DNA from: Aerococcus sp.
GTDB taxonomy: Bacteria > Bacillota > Bacilli > Lactobacillales > Aerococcaceae
Reading direction: 5' to 3'
NCBI GenBank assembly: GCA_030528285.1
Contig: JAUMZE010000004.1
Coordinates: 62,001 to 126,000, forward strand
Length of the DNA stretch: 64,000 nt
Both the position numbers and the translations under genes were made by a program. Below are positions 20,010 through 30,603 of the stretch, piece by piece. The number at the start of each line of letters is the position of its first letter. Position 1 is the first letter of the stretch. Below the pieces are notes generated by a model that searched no databases, was not told the origin of the DNA, and saw only the letters and a list, made by a program, of their open reading frames with translations.

Positions 20010-21983
20010 ATGGCAAAGTATGATTTAATCGCCGCGACTGGATGTGCAACGGGAATCGCACATACGTATATGGCGCAAGAAGCCCTAGAACAGGCAGCTG
20101 ATAAAAGAGGGTTAACAATAAAAGTTGAAACACATGGACAAACTGGAGTGGATGATCCCCTCACCAAAGAAGAAATTGATGAGGCTAAAGGGGTTATCAT
20201 CGCATCAGATATTAATGTCGATATGGATCGATTTGCTGGTAAGCCATTCGTTAATGTACCAGTAGCTGCAGGCATCCGAGAACCTGATAAACTCATTCAG
20301 GATGTTTTGAGTAATGATGCGCCAGTATTTATGCCTAAGAGTGAGGCTAATAAAGTCGAGCACAGGGAAGATAACGAGACAAGTTCAGTAGGAATTGGGA
20401 ACAAAATTTATACGAGCTTAATGAATGGTGTTTCTCATATGCTGCCATTAGTGGTGGCAGGTGGAGTCTTGATTGCTATTTCTTTCTTTTGGGGCATTTA
20501 TTCTGCGGATCCTAATAATGCGCAGTATAATTCGTTTGCAGCGATGTTGAATGCAGTAGGTAGTGCAGCAATGGGGCTGATGGTACCGGTATTAGCTGCT
20601 TATATTGGTGAAGCTGTGGCTAAACGTTCTGGACTCATTGTTGGGATGGCAGTTGGGGTGATTGCCTACAATGGAGGTAATGGATCTGGATTTTTAGGAG
20701 CGATCGTTGGTGGCTATATGGCCGGATTAGTGATTCTACTATTGCAAAAGCTCTTTGCCTTTTTGCCGGATAGAGAGTTCCGTGGATTGAAAGCTATTTT
20801 CTTATATCCTGTCTTAGGGGTATTTATTGCTGGATCTATCATGTATTTAATTAATACACCAATGCAGGCGATCAATGTAGGCTTAATGGATTGGCTAAAG
20901 GGTCTTGAAAGTTCAAGTCCTATCATTTTGGGTATTATCGTAGGAGTTATGTGTGCAGCCGACTTTGGTGGGCCAATCAATAAAGCGGCTTATCTGACAG
21001 GAACAGCATTACTAGCGCAAGGAAATTACTTCTTTATGGCAGGAGTTTCAGCAGGATGTATCGCACCACCATTAGCAACGACTATCGCTGTTTTGATTAA
21101 CCCAAAAGCGTATAATCGTGATGAACGTAGCGCTGGTTATGTGAATGCATTGCTTGGATCAACGCATATTACTGAGGGAGCGATTCCATTTGCTGCAAAG
21201 AATCCATTAATGAATATCCCTGCTTTCATGGTTGGATCGGCAATCGCAGCTATTTTGACTTACATGGCTCGTATTCAAGTACCAGCTCCACATGGCGGAT
21301 TTATTGTTCTACTGCTCGTCAATAAACCATTGATCTGGGTAGGATGTATTTTAATTGGTGCAGCCGCATCCGGTGTCTTATTAGCTCTGATTGCTGGACG
21401 TCAGGCGAAAAAACGTGGTGTTAAACCTGGCGTTGTTGAAGAGATAGTAAGCATGGAAACTTCTCAAAGTGAGACAGATGTAGTACCTACTGAAGGAACT
21501 ACTCAGGTTGTATCTAGTGATGATTCCACGCAAGCATTCGATCCTGGAGACATCCTCAACAAAAAATTTATTGAAGTGGACGTAGCCGCTAATACTCGTG
21601 ATGATGTATTACGTCACTTAGCGGATATGGCAGTGAGAAATGGTTTAGCCACTGATGAAGATGCGATATTTAATAAATATATTGTTCGCGAAAAAGAAGG
21701 ATCAACAGGAATGGAACACGGTATCGCGATTCCTCATGCTCAAGAAACGACGATTCATCAATCTGCCATGTTGATATTGAAATTAGCGAGACCAGTTGAC
21801 TGGGAAACATTTGATGGAAAGCCTGTGAATGCTATTATTTCTTTCCTGATACCAGAACAAGACAGTGGTAGCCATTTGAAGTATTTGTCTAATACAGCCA
21901 AATTATTGACGCATGAAGACTTTGTGGAGAGTTTCCAAGAAGCAAACACTGTGGATGATCTCTATCAATTGTTTAAGCACTAA
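20010..21983 (+). CDS. fruA: PTS fructose-type EIIBCA
   Basis: Membrane PTS transporter of 657 residues. It starts with an EIIB-fructose domain (C12 in AATGCATGIAHTYMAQ), then an EIIC with about nine hydrophobic helices (about residues 125-465), an acidic linker, and a C-terminal EIIA of the Fru/PtsN type with its active histidine in HGIAIPHAQ (about residue 580). The order B-C-A differs from the common A-B-C order of FruA. The start ATG follows GGTGGAGGGG in the fruK 3' end. Likely imports fructose as fructose 1-phosphate for FruK; a mannose-like ketose or tagatose is possible. It ends at a strong terminator. Confidence 0.87.
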   Translation: MAKYDLIAATGCATGIAHTYMAQEALEQAADKRGLTIKVETHGQTGVDDPLTKEEIDEAKGVIIASDINVDMDRFAGKPFVNVPVAAGIREPDKLIQDVLSNDAPVFMPKSEANKVEHREDNETSSVGIGNKIYTSLMNGVSHMLPLVVAGGVLIAISFFWGIYSADPNNAQYNSFAAMLNAVGSAAMGLMVPVLAAYIGEAVAKRSGLIVGMAVGVIAYNGGNGSGFLGAIVGGYMAGLVILLLQKLFAFLPDREFRGLKAIFLYPVLGVFIAGSIMYLINTPMQAINVGLMDWLKGLESSSPIILGIIVGVMCAADFGGPINKAAYLTGTALLAQGNYFFMAGVSAGCIAPPLATTIAVLINPKAYNRDERSAGYVNALLGSTHITEGAIPFAAKNPLMNIPAFMVGSAIAAILTYMARIQVPAPHGGFIVLLLVNKPLIWVGCILIGAAASGVLLALIAGRQAKKRGVKPGVVEEIVSMETSQSETDVVPTEGTTQVVSSDDSTQAFDPGDILNKKFIEVDVAANTRDDVLRHLADMAVRNGLATDEDAIFNKYIVREKEGSTGMEHGIAIPHAQETTIHQSAMLILKLARPVDWETFDGKPVNAIISFLIPEQDSGSHLKYLSNTAKLLTHEDFVESFQEANTVDDLYQLFKH

Positions 21984-22030
21984 GGAAATATTTTTTTAGA
22001 TCATTAATACGAGATACATGAAATTACTTT

Positions 22031-22074
22031 TGCCGACCCCAAAAATCTAAATTTTGGAGGTCGGCATTTTTTAT
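22031..22074 (+). terminator. Terminator of fruK-fruA
   Basis: Arms TGCCGACCCCAAAA (22031-22044) and TTTTGGAGGTCGGCA (22052-22066) with one bulge, then TTTTTT. Confidence 0.88.
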
Positions 22075-22107
22075 TAGAGGATGGATCAGTAACCAGTAAA
22101 GGAAAAT

Positions 22108-22122
22108 AAACAAATTCAAACA
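22108..22122. promoter_or_regulatory. Distal lac operator candidate (AAACA-N5-AAACA)
   Basis: AAACAAATTCAAACA, read on the minus strand as TGTTT-N5-TGTTT. It repeats 195 bases downstream at 22303 (AAACA, then A/G-TTC, AAACAGA) and again before gatA. TGTTT boxes are typical of DeoR-family (LacR-like) repressors; that link is inference. Confidence 0.55.
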
Positions 22123-22267
22123 GATTGTAAATTATCATCCCCTCAGACATTTATTATATTAATCTATTAACACTCTCTCATAGAATAAATAAATAAAAAC
22201 CAAATTTTATCTTGGCTTAAAACATTGATTTCATCTGCTTACATAGTTTATTCATGATTTTAGCTAG

Positions 22268-22296
22268 TTGATTTATTTGGGAAAGCGCTTTATTAT
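22268..22296 (+). promoter_or_regulatory. lacFEG promoter with embedded cre box
   Basis: TTGATT (22268-22273), 17-base spacer, TATTAT (22291-22296). GGAAAGCGCTTTAT (22280-22293) inside it matches 11 of 14 cre positions. CcpA and RNA polymerase would compete here. The rest of the gap 22075-22355 is AT-rich and holds the two operator candidates. Confidence 0.6.
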
Positions 22297-22302
22297 ATTA
22301 TT

Positions 22303-22317
22303 AAACAAGTTCAAACA
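22303..22317. promoter_or_regulatory. Proximal lac operator candidate (AAACA-N5-AAACA)
   Basis: AAACAAGTTCAAACA, just downstream of the -10 element, where a bound repressor would block transcription start. It shares 16 of 17 bases, including the trailing GA, with the distal site at 22108. Confidence 0.6.
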
Positions 22318-22355
22318 GAATAAAGCGGAATTGATCAAAAGAAGGAGTGTTTATC

Positions 22356-22667
22356 ATGACAAAAGAAGAAGTATCAATGATTGGTTTCCAAGTGGTGGCT
22401 TACTCAGGGGAAGCTCGTTCGAAGTTCCTCGAAGCGATTAAGAATGAAAAGAACAAGGGAGACCGCGAATATACCAAGCAACTGGTCGCAGAAGGAACGG
22501 AGAAATTAAATAAAGCTCATAACGTCCAAACCGAATTACTCGCAGCAGAAGCAGACGGCGAAGATATTGAGCTTGGCTTTATCTTTGTGCATGGGCAGGA
22601 TCACTTGATGACGACGATTTTATTAAAAGATATCTTGGAAAACATTTTTGATATTTATGCAGAGTGA
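22356..22667 (+). CDS. lacF: PTS lactose-specific EIIA
   Basis: Soluble phosphocarrier of the lactose/cellobiose PTS family, 103 residues. Start at the ATG at 22356, eight bases after AAGGAG; a GTG nine bases upstream is too close to that site. The protein is helical and carries the phosphorylated histidine in FVHGQDHLMTT (H79). It passes phosphate from HPr to the EIIB domain of LacE. First gene of lacFEG, 35 bases before lacE. The lactose rather than cellobiose assignment rests on the LacE fusion and LacG downstream. Confidence 0.9.
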   Translation: MTKEEVSMIGFQVVAYSGEARSKFLEAIKNEKNKGDREYTKQLVAEGTEKLNKAHNVQTELLAAEADGEDIELGFIFVHGQDHLMTTILLKDILENIFDIYAE

Positions 22668-22702
22668 GATCAATCGTGAACTGATGGAGAGGAGAATTCA
22701 CG

Positions 22703-24399
22703 ATGCAAGGATTAATTAATATGATAGAGAAAGCGAGACCGGCTTTCGAAGCGTTTTCTCGAAATAAATATCTTCGCTCGATGATGAACGGTTTTGTGGC
22801 ATTAATGCCGATTGTTATTTTTTCAAGTATTTTTATGTTGATTGCTTACGTGCCAAATGTCTGGGGCTTCTACTGGAGCGATTCAACTGTTAGTCTATTA
22901 CTCAAACCGTACAACTATACGATGGGATTTTTCGGTGTCACGATCGCAGCAACCATCGCCAAATCCCTGGTCGATTCCTTCAATCGGGACTTGCCAGCAA
23001 CGAATCAGATCAATGCGATTTCTGCGATGATGGCCTCCTTATTAGGGATGTTGATGCTCTCCAGTAACCTAACAGATACTGGAGTGACGACGGATTATCT
23101 CGGCACATCTGGTATTATTTCTGCGTTCGTTTCCGCTGTGATTGTGGTGAACATCTATAACATCTTCATTAAGAAGCATATTACCATTAATTTGCCAAAA
23201 GAAGTGCCAGGGAACATTGCTTCTGCATTCGAAGATATTATGCCATTCTCAGCAGCAATTGTTGCGATCTATATTGTTGATATGATTACTCGCTACTTTA
23301 CGGGCGTGCATTTTGCTCAGTTCGTCATTCAGCTGTTCCAACCACTCTTCCAGGTTGCCGACAGCCACTTAGGACTTTCGATTATTGCGGCAGCGGTTTC
23401 CTTCTTCTGGTTCATTGGGATTCATGGACCATCTGTTGTTATGCCAGCCGTTAACGCGATTATGTACTTCAATATGAGCTTGAACCAGGAACTCGTACAA
23501 CATGGTTCCCGCGCGATTCATACCTTAGTGCCGATGACGAATGACTTTATCATTACACTTGGTGGGACCGGGGCTACCTTCGTTGTACCATATATGTTTA
23601 TGTTCTTAGCAAAATCAAAACGGAACAAAGCAGTCGGTCAAGCGGCCTTTATTCCATCTTCCTTTGCCGTGAATGAACCGATTTTGTTTGGGGCACCATT
23701 GATTTTGAACCCAGTCTTCTTTATCCCATTCTTGGGGGCGCCAATCGTAACGTTAATATCTTTAAGATTTTTGTAGATCACTTGGGAATGAACTCCCTTA
23801 CCTACCAATTGCCATGGACGACGCCAGGTCCACTGGGGTTAGTTATGAGTACCGGATTTGTACCGCTCTCCTTCTTACTGGCGATTCTGTTACTCGTCAT
23901 TGACTGGTGCATCTACTATCCATTCTTCCGGGTGTACGATAACCAAATTCTCGAGCAGGAATTGCATCCAGAACTAGCAACTGAAGAAGAGAATGAAGGG
24001 CCATCGCTGAATGAACTGATGGACCAACAAGCAGCAAGTGAAGAAAAAGACGAAGAAACGAATGTGCTCGTGCTCTGCGCGGGTGGTGGAACGAGCCGTC
24101 AGTTGGCGAACTCCTTGAATCGTGGAGCGAAAGAATACGGTATTAAACTATCAGCTGCTGGGGCGCAATATGGGGCCCATGATGATATGTTACCAAACTT
24201 TGATTTAGTGGTTCTGGCACCACAAGTAGCCACGAACTATGCTGATTTGAAGAAGGATACAGATAAATTAGGGATTGGCCTAGAGAAGACAGATGGGGAG
24301 CAATATATATCCCTTATTCAGGATCCAGAAGGGGCCCTGAAATTTGTCTTCCAGGCGTTGAACAAAGACACGGATATCAAGAAACCTGAAGACAAGTAA
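22703..24399 (+). pseudogene. lacE: PTS lactose-specific EIICB with a -1 frameshift
   Basis: Membrane permease (EIIC) fused to EIIB. The first frame (22703-23776) gives about 350 EIIC residues with the usual helices and ends abruptly after FLGAPIV with off-frame LISLRFL. The second frame, open from before 23782, continues with GMNSLTYQLPWTTPGPLGLV, the normal LacE sequence, and an EIIB with CAGGGTSRQLA near the end. Reading GTAACG at 23747-23752 as GTAAACG would restore one protein of about 566 residues, matching LacE length. So a single A is missing, either by mutation or a base-calling error. Ribosome site GAGAGGAGA precedes the ATG. No slippery sequence suggests programmed frameshifting. 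If real, lactose transport by this system is lost. Confidence 0.88.
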
Positions 24400-24467
24400 G
24401 CGAAATAAGATGGAATGTGATCATCGATTCATAAAGAATGATTGCATGCAGTATGAGAGGAGATTAG

Positions 24468-25895
<1,428 letters not shown>

Positions 25896-25937
25896 TTAGT
25901 TATTAGAAACGCCTCCACCTAGCACATTCTTCACCAC

Positions 25938-25976
25938 AAAATAACGCTTTTTTCTAGGGAAAGGCGTTATTTTTTA
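25938..25976 (+). terminator. Terminator of lacFEG
   Basis: AAATAACGC (25939-25947) pairs with GCGTTATTT (25964-25972), followed by TTTT. Confidence 0.85.
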
Positions 25977-26008
25977 GGGCTATCACCAGGGGAAATAATA
26001 TAGTGGAG

Positions 26009-26023
26009 TGTTTGGTTCTGTTT
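26009..26023. promoter_or_regulatory. gat operator candidate (TGTTT-N5-TGTTT)
   Basis: TGTTTGGTTCTGTTT has the same two boxes and spacing as the two lac sites, in the opposite orientation, and shares TCTGTTTGAA with them. It lies 18 bases upstream of the gat -35 hexamer. Confidence 0.55.
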
Positions 26024-26040
26024 GAAAGCTTTTATTTATG

Positions 26041-26069
26041 TTGACGCTTACAAAATTTTGCCGTATAAT
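26041..26069 (+). promoter_or_regulatory. gatABC promoter
   Basis: TTGACG (26041-26046), 17-base spacer, TATAAT (26064-26069): one mismatch to the vegetative consensus. The gatA start is 38 bases downstream. Confidence 0.85.
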
Positions 26070-26107
26070 TCAAGTAGAAAATGAAGTGAGGAAGGAGGTT
26101 ATAAAAT

Positions 26108-26587
26108 ATGGAAGAAACCCCATTATTTTATGAGAGTACTGTATTTATTAGTTCAACAAAAACACAAGCTGAGTTGTTTGAAACTGTTAGCAAGATGTTG
26201 AAAGAGCAGGATCTTGTGACAGAGGATTTTTATAAGAATCTGGTAGAGCGTGAAGAGAACTATCCGACTGGGATGGATATGACTCCGGTTAATCCAAACT
26301 ATGTTAATATAGCAATTCCCCATACTGAAGTGGAATATGTAAAGACGACACGGATTGTTCCGATCAAGTTGGAAAATCCATTGACCTTCCACAATATGAT
26401 TAATCCGAGCACAACATTAGAGGTGGGTTTTGCCTTTATGATTTTGAATGAGGATCCAGAAGGGCAAGTGAACATTTTGGCTCGGATCATGGATTTCTTC
26501 AACCGCTTAACGGAAGAAGAGGCGATGCATTTCTTCAGCTTGGAGGATGCACAGGCGATTTATCAATTCTTGGATGAAAAATTTTAA
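26108..26587 (+). CDS. gatA: PTS galactitol-type EIIA
   Basis: Soluble EIIA of the Fru/Gat-type PTS, 159 residues. The phosphorylated histidine is H72 in NIAIPHTEVEYV. The ATG at 26108 follows GAAGGAGG. It is the first gene of gatABC, 26 bases before gatB. Substrate: Gat-type systems carry galactitol in enteric bacteria, while related systems in streptococci are reported to import galactose; the neighbouring lac operon and shared operator favour galactose here. The operon has no dehydrogenase or aldolase gene. Confidence 0.85.
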   Translation: MEETPLFYESTVFISSTKTQAELFETVSKMLKEQDLVTEDFYKNLVEREENYPTGMDMTPVNPNYVNIAIPHTEVEYVKTTRIVPIKLENPLTFHNMINPSTTLEVGFAFMILNEDPEGQVNILARIMDFFNRLTEEEAMHFFSLEDAQAIYQFLDEKF

Positions 26588-26613
26588 TAGCAGAATGAAG
26601 GAGGATGTTTGAG

Positions 26614-26910
26614 ATGGTTAAGATTTTAGCAGCATGTGGTGCAGGTGTGAACTCGAGTCATCAGATCAAGAACGCGATTGAAGAAGAAATGAAGAGTCGC
26701 GGGCATAATGATGTCACAGTGGACGCCGTAATGATCAAAGACGTGAACAAAGATATGCTTGATAAATATGATATCTTTGCTCAGATTGCGAAGAGCGATT
26801 TTTCATTTGAGGTGCCAATCCCTGTGGTGGATGCTGGCCCGATTCTCTATCGTATTCCTGCCATGGCAAAACCGGTTTACGATGAGATTGAGAAAATCAT
26901 TAATAAATAA
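26614..26910 (+). CDS. gatB: PTS galactitol-type EIIB
   Basis: Small cytoplasmic phosphotransfer protein, 98 residues, with the active cysteine C8 in KILAACGAGVNSS. I choose the ATG at 26614 because AAGGAGG ends nine bases upstream; an in-frame ATG at 26605 directly abuts that site and cannot use it. It takes phosphate from GatA and passes it to sugar crossing GatC. Second gene of the operon, 36 bases before gatC. Confidence 0.87.
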   Translation: MVKILAACGAGVNSSHQIKNAIEEEMKSRGHNDVTVDAVMIKDVNKDMLDKYDIFAQIAKSDFSFEVPIPVVDAGPILYRIPAMAKPVYDEIEKIINK

Positions 26911-26946
26911 TTGCCCATTCCCATCATTTTATAGGAGGAATGAATC

Positions 26947-28359
26947 ATGATAGATGGTTTTATTTCATTTGCGAATACGATCCTGAAGCCACTGATCGAT
27001 TTAGGACCAGCCTCTGTTATGACGGTGGTTTTGACCTTATTCGCTTGGGCGTTTGGTGTTAAATTTACGAAGGCTCTGCAAGGTGGATTGAAACTCGGGA
27101 TCGCGATTACCGGTGTCGGTGCGATCATGGGGATTTTGACGAATGCCTTCTCAGAAGCATTACAAAAATTTGTTGAAAGTACCGGTTTGAACTTGAATGT
27201 GACCGATGTTGGTTGGGCACCACTCGCAACGATTACGTGGGGCTCGTCCTATACGCTATACTTTATGATGATCTTATTGATTGTGAATGCCATTATGATT
27301 TTTACCAATAAGACGAATACCTTCGACGTAGATATTTTCGACATCTGGCACTTATCTATTACCGGTTTGTTTGCGATGTACGTGGGCGCAAACTTGATTG
27401 TTACGACCTTATTAGTTGTCTTCATTGGGGTGTTGAAGATTATCAACTCCGATTTGATGAAACCAACCTTTAACGATTTGTTGGATGCACCAGAAGGCAA
27501 CCCAATGACAACGACGCACATGAACTACATGATGAACCCGATTGTAATGTTATTGGACAAGATCTATGACAAACTGTTCTTCTGGCTCGACCGTTATGAC
27601 TTTGACTCTGCCACCTTGAACAACAAGATCGGTTTCTGGGGGTCTAAGTTTGCGATTGGTATTTACTTAGGACTCTTCGTTGGGGTTTTGGCGAGATTAC
27701 CATTCCGCAGCATGATCGAACTCGGCTTCACGGCTGGGGTTTCCTTGGAATTGTTCTCTGTGATTGGGCAATGGTTCATTGAATCGGTGGAACCACTCTC
27801 ACAAGGGGTGACCGAATTTGCGACGAAACACTTCGGCAGCGACCGGACGTTCAATATCGGTTTGGACTGGCCATTCATCGCCGGTCGTTCCGAAATGTGG
27901 GCGGCTGCAAACGTTTTGGCACCAATTATGCTCTTAGAAGCGCTCGTATTGCCTAAGAATGGGTTACTCCCATTAGGCGGGATTATTGCGATGGGCTTGA
28001 CACCTGCTCTATTAGTTGTCACCCGTGGGAAGATTATCCGCATGGTGATCATCGGGGCGGTGCTCTTACCAGTCTTCCTCTATTCCGGTACCTTGATTGC
28101 GCCATTCGTAACGAACATAGCTAAACAAGTGGGTGCCTTCCCAGAAAACTTAGGTGCGAATGCATTGATCTCCCACTCCACATTGGAAGGACCAATTGAG
28201 AAATTCGTGGCTTACTTCGTCGGGAAAGCGAACGGTGAAGGTGGACAGTTCATTCTCTATGCGGTGATTGCTTTAGCTGTTTATCTCGTTCTCTTCATTT
28301 GGTATGCACAACAGATGAAGAAACGGAACGCGGAATATGCCACAAAAGCTGGGAAATAA
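26947..28359 (+). CDS. gatC: PTS galactitol-type EIIC permease
   Basis: Membrane permease of the EIIC-GAT family, 470 residues, about ten to twelve hydrophobic helices. Typical features are the N-terminal FANTILKPLIDLGPASVM, the central WGSSYTLYFM, and FNIGLDWPFIAGRSEMW in the C-terminal half. The ATG follows ATAGGAGG. Third gene of gatABC; a terminator lies after it. No sequence feature separates galactitol from galactose or related substrates. Confidence 0.88.
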   Translation: MIDGFISFANTILKPLIDLGPASVMTVVLTLFAWAFGVKFTKALQGGLKLGIAITGVGAIMGILTNAFSEALQKFVESTGLNLNVTDVGWAPLATITWGSSYTLYFMMILLIVNAIMIFTNKTNTFDVDIFDIWHLSITGLFAMYVGANLIVTTLLVVFIGVLKIINSDLMKPTFNDLLDAPEGNPMTTTHMNYMMNPIVMLLDKIYDKLFFWLDRYDFDSATLNNKIGFWGSKFAIGIYLGLFVGVLARLPFRSMIELGFTAGVSLELFSVIGQWFIESVEPLSQGVTEFATKHFGSDRTFNIGLDWPFIAGRSEMWAAANVLAPIMLLEALVLPKNGLLPLGGIIAMGLTPALLVVTRGKIIRMVIIGAVLLPVFLYSGTLIAPFVTNIAKQVGAFPENLGANALISHSTLEGPIEKFVAYFVGKANGEGGQFILYAVIALAVYLVLFIWYAQQMKKRNAEYATKAGK

Positions 28360-28442
28360 TAGCTTTTTAGTACGTATGTGAGCAGTAACCGCATACAACC
28401 GATTGTTTACACCAACGATAGATAACAAAAATAGATTGAAAC

Positions 28443-28487
28443 TGAGGATTGATGGTGGGTATTAACTGCCATCCATCCTCTTTTTTG
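28443..28487 (+). terminator. Terminator of gatABC
   Basis: GAGGATTGATGG (28444-28455) pairs with CCATCCATCCTC (28469-28480) with one mismatch, followed by TTTTTT. Confidence 0.85.
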
Positions 28488-28576
28488 CATTCAGAAGTAT
28501 ATTGTAAAAGGGGTTTCACTATGCTAGATTAAGGGTAGGAAACGTCAGGTGTGAAAAGGCTTAAGAGGTGGAAAGG

Positions 28577-29593
28577 ATGGCGAAACTGGCGGATTATATA
28601 GAGACCATGCCCAAAGCAGAACTGCACTGTCATCTGGATGGATCGGTGCCCCTAGAAACCCTGGAGGCCCTCACAACCGAAGCGGGGTTAGACATCGACA
28701 TGGCGTCTTTGGCAATCGCTCCCAAACGCTGTGAAGATCTGAAGGAGTATTTGACGGCTTTCAATACGATTCTGCAGGTGCTTCAGACGGCGGACCAATT
28801 GAAACGAGCAACGATAGCGATTATCGAAGCCGTCGCCAAAGAACACGTGCGCTACATCGAATTGCGTTTTGCGCCATTACTACATACAGAACAGGGCTTG
28901 AGTGTTCCTGAGGTGATTGACGCCGTGATGTCGGGTATCCGTGAAGCGGGACCCAAGAATCATGTTTACATCAATCTGATTCTCTGTCATATGCGCCACA
29001 TGGATCAAGCCACGCAATTAAGGCTGGTGGAGGCAATCCAAAACCATCCTGTGCCTGAAGTGGTCGCCTTTGATTTTGCGGGGAATGAACCGGATCACGC
29101 CAATGATGAGATTGGACCGGTGGCAACAGCGGGGATTGAGGCTGGATACGCTCTCACGCTCCACTCCGGCGAATGTGGCTGTGTGGAGAATGTGGTGGCA
29201 GCGATTCACCTGGGAGCAACCCGGATTGGGCATGGAGTCGCCATCGAACAGAGTGAGGAGGCCCTCCAATTGGCACGGGATCGCCATATCCATATGGAGG
29301 TCTGCCCCACCAGTAACTATCAAACCGGCGCGATTAATTCGATTGTGGATTCACATTTACAGACGCTCATGGACTGGGGAATTTCCTGCAGTATCAACAC
29401 CGATAATCGGACGGTCTCCAATACCACCCTCACCCAGGAATTTATGCAGGTACAAGAAGCTTTCAATTTAACTCAAACAGATATTTATCAACTATCTTGC
29501 CAGGCGATGCGAGCAGCCTTTGCCAAAGCAACTGTGAAGGACGAGATACTCCATGAAATGGCGCAACACGATCGTCACTATAACCACAAATAG
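28577..29593 (+). CDS. add: Adenosine deaminase
   Basis: Zinc amidohydrolase that converts adenosine and deoxyadenosine to inosine and deoxyinosine. 338 residues from the ATG at 28577, preceded by AGAGGTGG; a GTG at 28568 is an alternative. The metal HxH pair is in AELHCHLDGS, the third ligand and substrate residues in LHSGECG and RIGHGVAI, and the late aspartate in SINTDNRT. The next gene, a purine nucleoside phosphorylase, starts 15 bases downstream, giving a two-step path from adenosine to hypoxanthine plus ribose 1-phosphate. Confidence 0.93.
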   Translation: MAKLADYIETMPKAELHCHLDGSVPLETLEALTTEAGLDIDMASLAIAPKRCEDLKEYLTAFNTILQVLQTADQLKRATIAIIEAVAKEHVRYIELRFAPLLHTEQGLSVPEVIDAVMSGIREAGPKNHVYINLILCHMRHMDQATQLRLVEAIQNHPVPEVVAFDFAGNEPDHANDEIGPVATAGIEAGYALTLHSGECGCVENVVAAIHLGATRIGHGVAIEQSEEALQLARDRHIHMEVCPTSNYQTGAINSIVDSHLQTLMDWGISCSINTDNRTVSNTTLTQEFMQVQEAFNLTQTDIYQLSCQAMRAAFAKATVKDEILHEMAQHDRHYNHK

Positions 29594-29608
29594 AAGGAGA
29601 CACGACCA

Positions 29609-30415
29609 ATGTACGAAGAAACTGTTCACTATCTCAAAGACCAAGGCCTCACTGAACCAAAGATTGGGCTGATCCTCGGCTCCGGACTTGGCGCCTTAGC
29701 GGATGAAGTAGAGAATGCCATCACCATTCCTTACAAAGACATCCCGAATTTTCCGGTCTCAACGGTGAGGGGACATGCGGGAAGTTTGGTATACGGCGAT
29801 CTGTCCGGCCGAAAAGTACTGATTTTGAATGGACGCTTTCACTATTATGAAGGCTATGATCTCCAAACGGTGACCTATCCGGTGCGCATCATGAAAGAAC
29901 TCGGTGTGAAGACCGTGGTAGTGACCAATGCGGCTGGAGGAATCAACGAAGGATTTGAACCGGGCGATTTGATGATTATTACGGACTACATTAATTTCTC
30001 CGGACCAAACCCATTGATTGGACCAAATGTGGACAGTCACGGGCCACGTTTCGTTGATATGACAGAAGCCTACAGTGTGCGTGGAACCCAAACCCTGAAA
30101 GACATCGCCAAAGAAGAAGGCTACGAGATCAAGGATGGGGTTTACTGCTGGATGAGTGGGCCAACCTATGAATCCAAGGCTGAAATTCGGGCATTGCGCA
30201 TTCTTGGGGGCGATGCGGTTGGAATGTCGACCGTGCCAGAAACCATGGTTGCAAAACAATGTGGCATGGAAGTGGTCGGTATCTCCTGTATTACGAACCT
30301 CGCAGCGGGCATGCAGTCGGAACTGAACCACGAAGAAGTCATGGAAACCAGTGCACGGGTGAATGGACGCTTTAAGACCTTAGTGAAAAAATATCTCCTC
30401 CGCTACACGGATTAG
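29609..30415 (+). CDS. punA: Purine nucleoside phosphorylase (PNP I, trimeric type)
   Basis: Splits inosine and guanosine with phosphate into free base and ribose 1-phosphate. 268 residues. Phosphate-site and fold motifs are visible: LILGSGLGALADEV, GRFHYYEGYD, VVTNAAGGINEGFEPGDLM and GDAVGMSTVPETMVA. The ATG follows AGAAGGAGA. The chain length and motifs are of the trimeric NP-I class, not hexameric DeoD. It forms a salvage operon with add; a terminator follows. Confidence 0.93.
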   Translation: MYEETVHYLKDQGLTEPKIGLILGSGLGALADEVENAITIPYKDIPNFPVSTVRGHAGSLVYGDLSGRKVLILNGRFHYYEGYDLQTVTYPVRIMKELGVKTVVVTNAAGGINEGFEPGDLMIITDYINFSGPNPLIGPNVDSHGPRFVDMTEAYSVRGTQTLKDIAKEEGYEIKDGVYCWMSGPTYESKAEIRALRILGGDAVGMSTVPETMVAKQCGMEVVGISCITNLAAGMQSELNHEEVMETSARVNGRFKTLVKKYLLRYTD

Positions 30416-30441
30416 TGGATGGCATAATAAAATCAATGGAT

Positions 30442-30472
30442 AGGCAAGGTGTTTGGTGGCCTTGCCTTTTTC
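30442..30472 (+). terminator. Terminator of add-punA
   Basis: AGGCAAGG (30442-30449) and CCTTGCCT (30460-30467) with a ten-base loop, then TTTTT. Confidence 0.85.
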
Positions 30473-30516
30473 GTCGGGAGGCGAGAAGCAGTGAAAGCCA
30501 ATCCAAGTGTCTTTCA

Positions 30517-30525
30517 TGGTACAAT
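30517..30525 (+). promoter_or_regulatory. Extended -10 promoter candidate
   Basis: TGGTACAAT, a TGn-TACAAT extended -10 with no clear -35, about 80 bases before the gene at 30604. The same nonamer precedes mvaS at 52379. Confidence 0.4.
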
Positions 30526-30603
30526 AGAGTCAGCGGGTTGAGTCGTTGGCAGGCTAGAGGCTTTAAGATAGCTAGCTGCCTTCGCTCGGAAAGGGAGTGC
30601 AGA

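Noticed and set aside
23782-24399. Separate 205-residue EIIB-like gene
   Set aside because: It begins in mid-EIIC sequence and continues lacE after a one-base shift; there is no ribosome site before it.
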